Positions 1 through 8,866 of a DNA stretch of 64,000 nucleotides are shown piece by piece. The stretch covers positions 1-64,000 of the forward strand of contig MTOU01000017.1 in assembly GCA_002011745.1 (NCBI GenBank), given 5' to 3'. A program made the translations under genes and the position numbers. Every line of letters starts with the position of its first letter. Within the stretch, counting starts at the first letter, position 1. Below the pieces are notes generated by a model, which saw only the letters and a program-made list of their open reading frames with translations, searched no databases and was not told the origin of the DNA. The DNA comes from Nitrospirae bacterium JdFR-85. GTDB lineage: Bacteria > Nitrospirota > Thermodesulfovibrionia > Thermodesulfovibrionales > JdFR-85.

Positions 1-1
1 T

Positions 2-94
2 GAAAGTATAGAGAGGATAGTGTATGCAGTAATAAGTTATTTGAATGAGCATTGGAGTTTACACCCTCTTAAAGAATTTACACAGAAAGATTGA
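2..94 (+). CDS. C-terminal fragment of an unidentified protein, cut by the window start
   Basis: An open frame enters from the left edge and stops at TGA 92-94. It gives about 30 residues ending in LNEHWSLHPLKEFTQKD. The mix of charged, aromatic and aliphatic residues looks like real protein, and the next gene lies about 295 bases further on. The ending is reminiscent of some DDE transposase C-termini, but too little is present to name it. The family is not recognised. Confidence 0.5.
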   Translation, partial: ESIERIVYAVISYLNEHWSLHPLKEFTQKD

Positions 95-117
95 CATTAC
101 CAAAAACAACGTAAATC

Positions 118-146
118 TTGAAATGTTAATCTTTTTTATGTATAAT
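118..146 (+). promoter_or_regulatory. Sigma-70-type promoter for the ino1 operon
   Basis: TTGAAA (118-123) and TATAAT (141-146) are separated by exactly 17 bases, a near-consensus housekeeping promoter. Transcription would begin near 153, leaving about 235 bases of untranslated leader before ino1. A second TATAAT lies at 267-272, but its only nearby -35-like hexamer (TTGAAA 247-252) is 14 bases away, which is short. Confidence 0.5.
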
Positions 147-152
147 AGATAT

Positions 153-388
153 AGCCATAAATTTATCAAAAGACACTTCATATTGCTTTTCAGAGAGGAA
201 GATATTTCCTGAAGAGTTTTCTTCCCTTTTGGTGTTTTTAAGTAGTTTGAAAGAAGATTTTTTGTGTATAATTCATTAGAATAGAAAATCTTTTGAGAAA
301 ATTAAAAAGTTCTAATTTATATATGATAAAGGTATAGTTCTTTTTGTTAAAAAATTTTTGTTAAAAACCAAATTGAGGAGGTGATAGG
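153..388 (+). other. AT-rich untranslated leader upstream of ino1
   Basis: No gene is seen here. The leader holds small, partly competing inverted repeats: AGGAA 196-200 with TTCCT 206-210, GAAGA 211-215 with TCTTC 220-224, and GGAAGA 197-202 with TCTTCC 220-225. A direct repeat of TTTTTGTTAAAAA occurs at 341-353 and 355-367. A near-perfect Shine-Dalgarno (GAGGAGGTGAT) sits just before the ATG at 389. The repeats are weak in GC and may be chance; no known riboswitch was recognised. Confidence 0.4.
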
Positions 389-1483
389 ATGGGGAAGATA
401 AAGATTGCTATTATTGGAGTTGGTAATTGTGCCAGTTCTTTAATCCAGGGAATCTATTATTATCAGAACAAATCTGAAAAAGAGGCTATAGGTCTTATGC
501 ACTGGAATATTGGAGGCTATACTCCTAGTGATATTGAGGTTGTGGCTGCTATTGATATTGACAAGAGGAAAGTGGGTAAGGATGTGAGTGAGGCTATATT
601 TGCACCACCCAATAATACCACTGTATTTATGAAAGATATCCCTCACATGGGAGTCAAGGTAGTAAAGGGACAGGTTATGGATGGTGTGGCACCCCATATG
701 AAGGAGTATCCAGAGGATGAGACATTTGTTATATCTGACGCTCCTGAGGCTGATATTGTAAAGGTTTTAAAAGAAAGTGGTGCTGAGATTGCACTTAATT
801 ATCTGCCTGTTGGTTCAGAGGATGCAACAAGATATTATGCCGAGTGTTGTCTTGAAGCAGGGGTTGCTTTTATAAACTGTATGCCTGTTTTTATTGCCTC
901 TGATCCACTCTGGGCCAAAAAGTTTAAAGAAAAAGGGCTACCCATAATCGGAGATGATATCAAGGCCCAGATCGGAGCCACTATTACACATCGCACCCTT
1001 GCAAAGCTCTTCGCTGATAGAGGAGTAAAGCTGGACAGAACCTATCAGATGAACACAGGAGGTAATACCGATTTTCTCAATATGCTCGCACGAGAAAGAC
1101 TCAAATCAAAGAAGATCTCCAAAACAGAAGCTGTTCAGTCAGTGCTTCCAGAGCCTATGGAGCCCAAAAATATCCATATAGGACCATCAGATTATATCCC
1201 TTGGCTTAAGGATAATAAACTCTGTTTTCTCAGGATGGAAGGACGAATATTTGGTGATGTACCTATGCATTTGGAGTTAAGACTCTCTGTAGAGGACTCT
1301 CCGAACTCTGCTGGTTGTGCTATTGATGCTATAAGATGCTGTAAACTTGCACTTGACAGAGGCATCTCAGGTCCTCTACTTTCAATCTCGGCATATACAA
1401 TGAAACATCCACCTGAACAGTATCCTGACAATATTGCAAGACAGATGGTGGAAGAGTTTATTGAGGGTAAGAGAGAGAGATAA
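389..1483 (+). CDS. ino1: Myo-inositol-1-phosphate synthase
   Basis: Converts glucose-6-phosphate to L-myo-inositol-1-phosphate with NAD in the cytoplasm. The 364 residues match the short prokaryotic/archaeal form. The N-terminus has a Rossmann-type start (IAIIGVGNCASSLIQGI), and the middle carries the family segments NYLPVGSE, CMPVFIAS, GDDIKAQIGAT and NTGGNTDFLNM. A strong Shine-Dalgarno supports the ATG at 389. Its stop overlaps the start of the next gene (TAATG), a fused inositol-phosphate cytidylyltransferase/transferase, so the product most likely feeds di-myo-inositol phosphate synthesis rather than phosphatidylinositol. That pathway role is inferred from the neighbour. Confidence 0.93.
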   Translation: MGKIKIAIIGVGNCASSLIQGIYYYQNKSEKEAIGLMHWNIGGYTPSDIEVVAAIDIDKRKVGKDVSEAIFAPPNNTTVFMKDIPHMGVKVVKGQVMDGVAPHMKEYPEDETFVISDAPEADIVKVLKESGAEIALNYLPVGSEDATRYYAECCLEAGVAFINCMPVFIASDPLWAKKFKEKGLPIIGDDIKAQIGATITHRTLAKLFADRGVKLDRTYQMNTGGNTDFLNMLARERLKSKKISKTEAVQSVLPEPMEPKNIHIGPSDYIPWLKDNKLCFLRMEGRIFGDVPMHLELRLSVEDSPNSAGCAIDAIRCCKLALDRGISGPLLSISAYTMKHPPEQYPDNIARQMVEEFIEGKRER

Positions 1484-2796
1484 TGAAGGCCCTTATTATC
1501 GCGGCAGGAAGAGGTAAACGGATTAGACCTCTCTCTGGAGACAGACCCAAACCCTTGGTGAAGCTTCTGGGACTGTCTCTTATTGAAAGGATAATTCTCT
1601 CTGCACGTGAGGCTGGTATAAAAGAATTTGTGGTGGTTATAGGATATCAAGGACATAAGATAAGAGAAGCTCTTGGAACAGGTTCAAACTACAATGTAAA
1701 AATAGAGTATATTGAAAACCCCGACTGGAAAAGGGGTAATGCTATATCAGTACTAAAAGCGAGAGAACATCTAAAAGAAAATTTTATCCTCTTGATGGGT
1801 GATCATATATTTGAACACACTATTGTCAAAGAACTGAAAGGATTAAAGCTCGAGGGAGCTGATGTGGCCCTTGTTGTTGACAAAACCCCTGCAGAATATC
1901 TGGATATGGAAGATGCCACAAAGGTTACTGTGGAAGGAGACAGGGTTGTCAATCTTGGAAAGACTCTCTCAGAGTTTGATGCTATTGATTGTGGAATCTT
2001 TTTATGCACTCCTAAGGTGTTTGATAAATTAGAAGAGGCTATAAAAGAAGGCAGAGAAACCCTTACTGAAGGGATGCAGACAATTGCATCCAAAGGCAGA
2101 CTCTTGGCAGTGGATTCTAAGGGTAGATTCTGGATGGATATAGATACTGCTGAAGCTTTAAAAAAAGCAGAAGAGATACTCTGCAGCAAACTTATAAAAC
2201 CAACAGATGGATTTATATCAAGAAAACTGAATAGACCACTGTCTTTGAGAATTACAAGATATCTCGTTAATACCAGTCTAAGGCCCAACACTATATCATT
2301 CATCAGCTTTGGATTCTGTCTTATTTCTGCATTTTTTCTTTCCATTGGTAGCTATATAAGCACATTAATAGGAGGGCTATTTGTTCAGCTCTCCTCAGTA
2401 ATTGATGGTTGTGATGGTGAGGTGGCAAGACTGAAATATCAAGCCTCAGATTATGGTGCCTGGCTTGATTCTGTACTTGACAGATATGCTGATGCCATTA
2501 TTATTTTAGGGATTGTACTTGGTTTATGGAAGTACCAGGAAGGACTTGAAACATGGCTTGTAGGCTATACTGCACTTATAGGAAGCTTTGTTAATAGCTA
2601 TACAGCAACAAAGTTTGATGCACTTGTGAAGCGAAGGAAGAAGGCCCATTGGAGGTTTGGAAGAGATACAAGATTATTTTTGATAATGTTGGGAGCTATA
2701 GTAAACCAGCTGTATTACCTACTATTCACTTTGGCAATAATTACCAATCTGGTCTCCTTCAGGAGACTCTATGTGATGAAAAGCATATCCCATTGA
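1483..2796 (+). CDS. Bifunctional CTP:inositol-1-phosphate cytidylyltransferase / di-myo-inositol-phosphate-phosphate synthase (IPCT/DIPPS)
   Basis: A two-domain fusion of 437 residues. Residues 1 to about 230 are a sugar-nucleotide-type nucleotidyltransferase with the loop LIIAAGRGKRIRPLSGDRPK and an acidic metal site GDHIFE. Residues about 240-430 form a membrane CDP-alcohol phosphotransferase; its DG..AR........G...D...D motif starts at Asp308 (DGCDGEVARL) and ends LDSVLDRYAD, flanked by hydrophobic helices. In Archaeoglobus-type fusions the first domain makes CDP-inositol and the second joins it to inositol-1-phosphate. Overlap with ino1 makes this reading strong. A single-domain phospholipid synthase is unlikely given the fused cytidylyltransferase. 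The final phosphatase of the pathway is not nearby. Confidence 0.85.
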   Translation: MKALIIAAGRGKRIRPLSGDRPKPLVKLLGLSLIERIILSAREAGIKEFVVVIGYQGHKIREALGTGSNYNVKIEYIENPDWKRGNAISVLKAREHLKENFILLMGDHIFEHTIVKELKGLKLEGADVALVVDKTPAEYLDMEDATKVTVEGDRVVNLGKTLSEFDAIDCGIFLCTPKVFDKLEEAIKEGRETLTEGMQTIASKGRLLAVDSKGRFWMDIDTAEALKKAEEILCSKLIKPTDGFISRKLNRPLSLRITRYLVNTSLRPNTISFISFGFCLISAFFLSIGSYISTLIGGLFVQLSSVIDGCDGEVARLKYQASDYGAWLDSVLDRYADAIIILGIVLGLWKYQEGLETWLVGYTALIGSFVNSYTATKFDALVKRRKKAHWRFGRDTRLFLIMLGAIVNQLYYLLFTLAIITNLVSFRRLYVMKSISH

Positions 2797-2882
2797 TTTA
2801 ATAGAATTTTTTTATTATTGAAAGATATAATCAGGTTTGGATATACTTAAATAATTATTATTTGAGGAAAGGAGCGTAAGAT

Positions 2883-3329
2883 ATGAAGGTGATACTTAAA
2901 GAGGATGTGAAGAATCTCGGTATGATGGGTGAGATTGTTAATGTAAAGGATGGATATGCAAGAAACTATCTTATCCCTAAGGGGCTTGCTATTGAAGCAA
3001 ATCCAAGGAATATAAAACAGCTGGAGCATCATAAAAGAATAATTGAGTCCAAAGTGAAGAAACTGAAAAATGCTGCCCAGAGTATCGCAGAAAAACTCTC
3101 ACAAAAACCAGTAATAATTAAGGCGAAAGCTGGAGAGGAAGACAAACTCTTTGGCTCAGTGACAAGCCTTGATATAGAAAAGGCCCTTAAAGAGATGGGT
3201 TTTGATATAGACAAAAAGAGGATACAACTGTCTGAGCCTATTAAACGTCTTGGTGAATATAATGTGAAAGTGAAAATTCATCCTGAGATTACAGCCGATG
3301 TAAATCTGCATGTTGTAAAAGAAGAATAA
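2883..3329 (+). CDS. rplI: 50S ribosomal protein L9
   Basis: Binds 23S rRNA in the large subunit. The 148-residue length and the N-terminal signature [34 protein letters not shown] (split here only by reading) are typical: an N-terminal RNA-binding domain, a long central helix around residues 45-75 and a C-terminal domain. AAAGGAG lies upstream of the ATG. It precedes dnaB as in many bacteria, but the usual rpsF-ssb-rpsR genes are absent just upstream; the DIP genes are there instead. Confidence 0.95.
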   Translation: MKVILKEDVKNLGMMGEIVNVKDGYARNYLIPKGLAIEANPRNIKQLEHHKRIIESKVKKLKNAAQSIAEKLSQKPVIIKAKAGEEDKLFGSVTSLDIEKALKEMGFDIDKKRIQLSEPIKRLGEYNVKVKIHPEITADVNLHVVKEE

Positions 3330-3338
3330 TTTTTTCTC

Positions 3339-4712
3339 ATGCCTACTACTGGAATAGATGAGACCGTAGACAGAGTCCCTCCTCAGAGTATCGAGGCGGA
3401 ACAATCTGTACTTGGTGCAATATTGCTTGATAATGAAGCTATTCTTAAAGCCCTTGAGATAGTATCTGCTGAGGATTTCTATCGAGAGGCCCATCGAAAA
3501 ATATTCCAGGCAATGGTCGAACTCTTTGAAAAAAACGAGGCAATAGATCTCATAACAGTAACCGAACTTCTCCGTTCAAAGGGGCAGCTTGATGAGGTGG
3601 GAGGACTTTCGTATCTATCTTCACTGGTGAATACAGTCCCTACCTCTGCGAATGTTAGGTATCATGCCAAGATTGTAAGGGAAAAGGCGCTACTGCGAGG
3701 GCTCATTAGAGCTGCAACAGAAATCGTTAGAATGGTCTATGAAGACAGCATTGCTGGTGATGAGATGGTAGATATTGCTGAGAAAAAGATATTTGCCCTC
3801 TCTGATCAAAGAATCAAAAGTTCTTTTATTTCTTTAAAGGATGTAATAAAAGATAGCTTTGAGATGATAGAGCACCTGTATGACCGCAAAGAGACTGTGA
3901 CAGGACTCCCCTCAGGATTTAAAGATCTCGATGAGCTGACAACAGGCTTCCAGCCTGGAGACCTCATAATTATAGGTGGTAGGCCCTCTATGGGCAAAAC
4001 AGCCTTTGCACTTAATATTGCCCAGTATGTTGGGGTAGAAAGGAGAGAGCCTGTTGCTGTATTCAGCCTTGAGATGTCCAGAAGACAGCTTGCAATAAGG
4101 CTGCTCTGTGCAGAGGCTATGGTAGATTCTAAAAAGGTCCAGAGAGGGTTCATCAAAAAAGAAGACTGGCATAAACTCACCTCTGCTGCAGGCCGTCTGG
4201 CTGAGGCACCAATATTTATTGACGACTCTACCAATATCTCAGTACTGGAGATGAGAGCAAAGGCGCGGAGACTGAAGGCTGAACATGGTCTAAGCCTTGT
4301 AATTGTTGACTATCTCCAGTTAATGAAGGGGAGAGGGAATTTTGAGAGACGAGAACAGGAAATATCAGAGATATCCCGTTCACTGAAGGCCCTTGCCAAG
4401 GAGCTGGATGTTCCTGTTATTGCATTAAGCCAGCTAAACAGAGCAGTGGAACAGAGACATGATAAGATTCCGACACTTGCAGACCTGAGGGAGTCAGGAG
4501 CAATAGAACAGGATGCTGATGTCATCCTTTTCCTCTACCGTGATGAGGTCTACAACAAAAATAAACCCGACAACAAAGGTAAGGCACTGGTCAGAATAGC
4601 CAAACAACGTAATGGACCTACTGGTGATGTCCATCTCACTTTTCTGTCATACTGCACAAGGTTTGTTGATTTTACTGATGTATATTATGAGGAGGAAGAA
4701 GAGGTGTTTTAA
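3339..4712 (+). CDS. dnaB: Replicative DNA helicase DnaB
   Basis: Ring helicase that unwinds DNA at the fork. The 457 residues contain the N-terminal primase-interacting domain (from PPQSIEAEQSVLGAILLDNEA) and a RecA-like motor with Walker A GGRPSMGKTAFALNIA, Walker B LVIVDYLQLM and the DLRESGAIEQDADVI segment. No intein interrupts it. The start lacks a clear Shine-Dalgarno and lies nine bases after rplI, so translation is probably coupled. An acidic tail (YYEEEEEVF) ends the protein. Confidence 0.96.
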   Translation: MPTTGIDETVDRVPPQSIEAEQSVLGAILLDNEAILKALEIVSAEDFYREAHRKIFQAMVELFEKNEAIDLITVTELLRSKGQLDEVGGLSYLSSLVNTVPTSANVRYHAKIVREKALLRGLIRAATEIVRMVYEDSIAGDEMVDIAEKKIFALSDQRIKSSFISLKDVIKDSFEMIEHLYDRKETVTGLPSGFKDLDELTTGFQPGDLIIIGGRPSMGKTAFALNIAQYVGVERREPVAVFSLEMSRRQLAIRLLCAEAMVDSKKVQRGFIKKEDWHKLTSAAGRLAEAPIFIDDSTNISVLEMRAKARRLKAEHGLSLVIVDYLQLMKGRGNFERREQEISEISRSLKALAKELDVPVIALSQLNRAVEQRHDKIPTLADLRESGAIEQDADVILFLYRDEVYNKNKPDNKGKALVRIAKQRNGPTGDVHLTFLSYCTRFVDFTDVYYEEEEEVF

Positions 4713-5515
4713 TGGTAAGGAGGCCTGCAGTAGCAGGACAGTTTTACAGAGGCACGAAGGAGGGGCTTCTTAAAGAAGTTTCAGAATATATTCTTGATAC
4801 ACCTAAGGAGCCTGTTATAGGTGTGGTGAGTCCCCACGCAGGGCTTATGTATTCAGGCCATGTAGCAGGTGCTGTATTCTCAAGGATAGAATTTCCTGAG
4901 ACATTTATACTCCTTGGACCAAACCATACAGGCATGGGAGAGAAGGTATCATTGATGGCAGAAGGGATATGGGAGATTCCTACAGGTAGATTCACCATAG
5001 ATGAAGTACTTGCCCATAGGATTTATAAAAATGCACCTGGTCTTGTTTCAAAGGATATAAAGGCACATATGTTTGAACACTCTCTTGAGGTCCAGCTACC
5101 TTTCATTGCTTACTTTAGTACAGATGTGAAAATAATTCCTATAGCAATAATGCATGCATCGCTTCAGGAGTGTCTCACCCTAGCAGAAGCTATAGCAGAG
5201 GCTGTAAAGAAGACTGAATACAGAGTCACAATCGTGGCAAGTTCCGATATGAGCCATTATGTTTCAGACTCTGTGGCAAGGTCACTGGACATGCAGGCCA
5301 TTGATAAGATTCTTGCCATTGATCCAGCAGGACTATATACCACTGTCGTGGAAAAAAGGATCAGTATGTGTGGATATCTTCCTGTAACAGTGATGTTACA
5401 GGCTGCAAGGCTTCTCGGAGCCACAAGGGCAGAATTAATAAAGTATGCTACCTCAGCAGAGGTAAGTGGAGACTATGAATATGTAGTGGGATACGCTGGG
5501 GTGGTTGTAAAATGA
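4712..5515 (+). CDS. amrB: AmmeMemoRadiSam system protein B (MEMO1-like)
   Basis: A 267-residue Memo-family protein related in fold to extradiol dioxygenases and LigB. The start MVRRPAVAGQFYRG, the SPHAGLMYSGHVAG segment and the metal-site histidine region (LGPNHTG, EHSLEVQLPF, SSDMSHY) are diagnostic. The family often sits with a radical SAM protein (AmrS) and an AMMECR1 protein (AmrA), but neither is adjacent here. The start overlaps the dnaB stop by one base (TAATG). The biochemical activity of the family is unsettled, so no reaction is assigned. Confidence 0.9.
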   Translation: MVRRPAVAGQFYRGTKEGLLKEVSEYILDTPKEPVIGVVSPHAGLMYSGHVAGAVFSRIEFPETFILLGPNHTGMGEKVSLMAEGIWEIPTGRFTIDEVLAHRIYKNAPGLVSKDIKAHMFEHSLEVQLPFIAYFSTDVKIIPIAIMHASLQECLTLAEAIAEAVKKTEYRVTIVASSDMSHYVSDSVARSLDMQAIDKILAIDPAGLYTTVVEKRISMCGYLPVTVMLQAARLLGATRAELIKYATSAEVSGDYEYVVGYAGVVVK

Positions 5516-6171
5516 ATAAAGACAGAAGAAGGAGTGAAAGATACAAAGTAAAGGATATAAAGGGAGCTTTAACATTCGCCATAGAGGTAAAGATTGTAAA
5601 TATCAGTGTAAAAGGAATTTCTGTTGAAAGCAAAAAGCCATTGAATATAAACAAAACCTACTTAATAAAAATCCCCTTAGAACGAAACAAAAAACTGGAG
5701 CTCGAAGGTGAGGTTGTATGGTCTACCCTTGTTAGACTTGAAAAGACACCTGAAGGAGATGTGGTACCCATTTATAGAGCAGGCCTAAAGTTTAAAAATA
5801 CCCTTTCTGATAAGGCTGAAGAGATTATCAATTTTATTGAAAAACATAAGGTATCTACAATAGAACAAAGAATCTTTGGCCGTTTTGAGATCCTTTCGGA
5901 CAATGTTAAGGTCTATCATCCTCAGGAGCTAAAGGTTGAGACACTCAGTTCTGAGGGTATGTTGATTGAGATCAGTGAAGAGCTAAAGAAAGATGAGATA
6001 TATGAGATGTCAATAATTACCCCTGACAACCAGCAGATAAGATTTAAGGGACGTGTAACAAGCGTCTCAAAGATCGAAAATAGGGATTCCTACAAGATCG
6101 GTATTGAATTCATATCCATGAATAAGAGCGATAAAGAGAGATTAAAAAGACTTTTGGACAAACTTCACTGA
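5512..6171 (+). CDS. Protein with two PilZ-like domains, probable c-di-GMP effector
   Basis: The first domain carries the PilZ binding pattern: RRRSER (RxxxR) near residue 7 and NISVKG (D/NxSxxG) near residue 33. A second, degenerate PilZ-like unit begins near residue 120 (RIFGRFEI...TLSSEGMLIE) and lacks a clear arginine motif, suggesting a structural or dimerising role. No signal peptide or membrane segment is visible, so it is cytoplasmic. The start overlaps the preceding gene by four bases (ATGA). The downstream target is unknown; motility is a guess based on the large flagellar region elsewhere in the window. Confidence 0.8.
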   Translation: MNKDRRRSERYKVKDIKGALTFAIEVKIVNISVKGISVESKKPLNINKTYLIKIPLERNKKLELEGEVVWSTLVRLEKTPEGDVVPIYRAGLKFKNTLSDKAEEIINFIEKHKVSTIEQRIFGRFEILSDNVKVYHPQELKVETLSSEGMLIEISEELKKDEIYEMSIITPDNQQIRFKGRVTSVSKIENRDSYKIGIEFISMNKSDKERLKRLLDKLH

Positions 6172-6187
6172 ATTATGAAAAAAAATC

Positions 6188-6216
6188 TTGATTTTTCTTC
6201 AATTATTTATTATATT
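6188..6216 (+). promoter_or_regulatory. Putative promoter for the RodZ-like gene
   Basis: TTGATT (6188-6193), a 17-base spacer and TATATT (6211-6216) give a plausible sigma-70 promoter. The predicted start near 6223 argues for translation from TTG 6246 rather than TTG 6228, because only the former leaves the AGGGGGAG ribosome site (6236-6243) upstream of the start. Confidence 0.45.
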
Positions 6217-6245
6217 ATCATAGCTTATTGTTAAAAGGGGGAGTT

Positions 6246-7016
6246 TTGGTAGGCGAGTACTTAAGACAGAAAAGAGAGGATGCAGGACTTTCCTTAAAGG
6301 ATATATCTGAAATAACACGTATTCGGACAGAGTACCTCAAGGCACTTGAGAATGAGGATTTCTCAAAGATTCCTGGGGAGGTTTTCATTAAAGGTTATAT
6401 CCGAGCCTATCTTCACGCCCTATCCCTGGACCCAGAAGAGGGGATAAATTTATATCTTGAAGATGTGAGAAAGGACCTTCCTGTAGAACCTCATATAAAA
6501 GAAAGCAAATGGCAACAATTCCGCTCTGCTCATCTTTTAATAGCCGGTATAATTGTCCTCATAACAGCAGGAGCATTCCTCTATGGTTTATTCAGTAGAG
6601 AAAAGGTTGAGACCTTAGTAGAGCCAGAGACCAAGCCCTCTGAGGTTTTAGTACAGGAGTTGGAAAGGCCTAAGGGCCTACCCCTGCCTATATCACCTGT
6701 TGAGGTAGCAGAGGCGGATTATACTAATAAACATGTGCTCGAAATTAACACCATTGAAGAGACATGGATATATCTCAAGATTGACAATGATCTGAGCTAC
6801 TCCATGCTATTGAAGCCAGGAGAAACTAAGCGCTGGACAGCAAAGGAAGGCTTTTTCCTTAAAATCGGGAATGCTGGAGGTATAAATATAGCATTTGATG
6901 GTCAGATGCTTGGGGCTCCTGGCAAAAGAGGCCATGTGGTGAGACTTAGATTACCTGAAGACCTTAAAAAGCTACAGACTCAACCAGAACAGAAGATAGA
7001 AGGTTTAGAAGATTGA
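6246..7016 (+). CDS. RodZ-like membrane protein: Xre-type HTH, one TM helix, DUF4115 domain
   Basis: Layout matches RodZ, the cell-shape protein linking MreB to the envelope. The N-terminus is a helix-turn-helix (GEYLRQKREDAGLSLKDISEITRI), then a single membrane span (about residues 96-116: LLIAGIIVLITAGAFLYGLF), a proline/glutamate-rich linker and a C-terminal DUF4115 beta domain (ETWIYLKIDND...PGETKRWTAKEGFFLKIGNAGG). About 256 residues, shorter than E. coli RodZ. The start is uncertain: TTG 6246 follows AGGGGGAG, while the frame is open back to TTG 6228. No mre genes are nearby. Confidence 0.85.
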   Translation: MVGEYLRQKREDAGLSLKDISEITRIRTEYLKALENEDFSKIPGEVFIKGYIRAYLHALSLDPEEGINLYLEDVRKDLPVEPHIKESKWQQFRSAHLLIAGIIVLITAGAFLYGLFSREKVETLVEPETKPSEVLVQELERPKGLPLPISPVEVAEADYTNKHVLEINTIEETWIYLKIDNDLSYSMLLKPGETKRWTAKEGFFLKIGNAGGINIAFDGQMLGAPGKRGHVVRLRLPEDLKKLQTQPEQKIEGLED

Positions 7017-7092
7017 TCTTATATTAATTCCTTATAGCTTAAATCCATAATATATATAAAACAAATAGTTTGTGTTTGAACGGTTTAAATAG

Positions 7093-8823
7093 ATGTTACA
7101 ACTTACGCAGAATGCCTTAAAGGTTCTTCAAGCAAGATACCTCTTCAAGAATGAAAAAGGCGAAGTAATTGAAACTCCTGAAGAGATGTTCCGTAGAGTT
7201 GCCTCCCATGTAGCTGCTTCAGAAGAACTCTACGGAAACAGTAAAGAGGTATGGCAAGAGAGATTCTTTGAGATAATGACTTCTCTCAGGTTTTTGCCTA
7301 ATTCACCAACCCTTATGAATGCAGGCAAAGATCTTGGGCAACTCGCTGCCTGTTTTGTTTTGCCTGTAGATGATTCAATGAAGAGCATCTTTGATACCCT
7401 TAAACATGCGGCTTTGATACTTCAGAGTGGGGGTGGCACTGGTTTCTCCTTCTCACGCCTCAGGCCAAAGGCGGATATAGTAAAGTCTACAGGTGGAATA
7501 GCCAGTGGTCCTGTCTCCTTCATGAAGATCTACAATACAGCAACCGAGGTCATAAAACAGGGTGGAGCAAGAAGAGGAGCTAATATGGGGATTCTCAGGG
7601 TGGACCATCCTGATATACTGGAGTTTATCAGGGTAAAGATGGACAGAGAAGAGTTGACAAATTTTAATATCTCAGTAGCTATCACAGATGAATTCATGGA
7701 GGCTCTACGTAAGGATGACTACTATAATCTAATAAATCCGAGAACCAAAAAGGTGGTAGGAAAACTAAAAGCAAAAGAGGTCTTTCAGGAGATTGTACAA
7801 TGTGCATGGCTCACAGGAGACCCTGGTCTTGTGTTTATAGATAGGATAAACCGTGCAAATCCCACACCTCATATTGGTGAGATAGAGAGTACAAACCCCT
7901 GTGGAGAACAACCATTGCTTCCGTATGAGGCCTGTGTCCTCGGTTCCTTGAATCTGTCAAAGTATGTAAAAGATCCTATTACTGAAGATCCAAACAACAA
8001 ATCCTCAATAGACTTTGAAGCCCTCTCAAGAGATGTCCATATTGCAGTCAGGTTCTTGGATGATTGTATAGATGCGAGCAAGTATCCCTTAGAAGAGATT
8101 GAAAAGATGCATAAGGGAAACCGGAAGATTGGACTTGGTGTGATGGGATGGGCAGATATGCTTGTTATGCTCGGCATTCAGTATAACTCCCAAAAGGCAT
8201 TTAAAATGGCAAAAGAGGTGATGGGTTTTATACAAAGGATCTCAAAGGAGGCTTCTAAGCACCTTGCCAAAGAAAGAGGAGTGTTTCCCAATTTCAAGGG
8301 TTCTATCTATGATAAACCTGGTATGCCAAGGGTCAGAAATGCCACAACAACAACTATTGCACCCACAGGCACATTATCCCTGATTGCTGATTGCTCCAGC
8401 GGCATTGAGCCCTATTTTGCCCTTGCCTACAAGAGATTTGTCTTGGAGACAGAGTTTATGGAAATAAATAAGTATTTCTTTATGATTGCAAAGAAGATGG
8501 GATTCTATACCAGGAATCTGGAGAAGGAAGTACTAAAAAAAGGCAACTTAAGAGGCATAAAAGGTATTCCTCCTAAAATTAAGAGACTTTTTAAAACAGC
8601 CCTTGAGATACCACCTGAAGATCATATTGAGATGCAAGCAGCATTTCAACTCCATACTGACAATGCTGTCTCTAAAACAGTGAATCTTCCAAAGACTGCT
8701 ACACCTGAAGATGTCCAGAATGCCTTTCTACTTGCTTATGAGAAAGGATGTAAAGGAATAACTGTTTTCAGGTATGGTTCTCAGAAAAGGGGCACCCTTC
8801 TGAGATTTTCAGATGCAGATTAA
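7093..8823 (+). CDS. nrdJ: Adenosylcobalamin-dependent (class II) ribonucleotide reductase, short form
   Basis: Reduces ribonucleotides to deoxyribonucleotides using coenzyme B12, without oxygen or an iron subunit. Catalytic residues are present: redox pair Cys87 (LAACFVLP) and Cys281 (EACVLGSLNL), and the thiyl site N268-x-C270-x-E272 (NPCGEQ). There is no N-terminal ATP cone. The protein ends at residue 576 (GITVFRYGSQKRGTLLRFSDAD) and has no C-terminal Cys pair or zinc domain, which longer class II enzymes use for re-reduction. No frameshifted remnant follows. The start has no obvious Shine-Dalgarno but matches the family N-terminus (LTQNALKVLQARYL). Confidence 0.9.
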   Translation: MLQLTQNALKVLQARYLFKNEKGEVIETPEEMFRRVASHVAASEELYGNSKEVWQERFFEIMTSLRFLPNSPTLMNAGKDLGQLAACFVLPVDDSMKSIFDTLKHAALILQSGGGTGFSFSRLRPKADIVKSTGGIASGPVSFMKIYNTATEVIKQGGARRGANMGILRVDHPDILEFIRVKMDREELTNFNISVAITDEFMEALRKDDYYNLINPRTKKVVGKLKAKEVFQEIVQCAWLTGDPGLVFIDRINRANPTPHIGEIESTNPCGEQPLLPYEACVLGSLNLSKYVKDPITEDPNNKSSIDFEALSRDVHIAVRFLDDCIDASKYPLEEIEKMHKGNRKIGLGVMGWADMLVMLGIQYNSQKAFKMAKEVMGFIQRISKEASKHLAKERGVFPNFKGSIYDKPGMPRVRNATTTTIAPTGTLSLIADCSSGIEPYFALAYKRFVLETEFMEINKYFFMIAKKMGFYTRNLEKEVLKKGNLRGIKGIPPKIKRLFKTALEIPPEDHIEMQAAFQLHTDNAVSKTVNLPKTATPEDVQNAFLLAYEKGCKGITVFRYGSQKRGTLLRFSDAD

Positions 8824-8866
8824 ACACAGAGTATTATAAAATAGAATATCTTTGGAGGTATTAAAG

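Noticed and set aside
7017-7092. Cobalamin riboswitch or NrdR boxes before nrdJ
   Set aside because: The gap is 76 bases, too short for a cobalamin riboswitch, and no paired NrdR-box sequences were seen.
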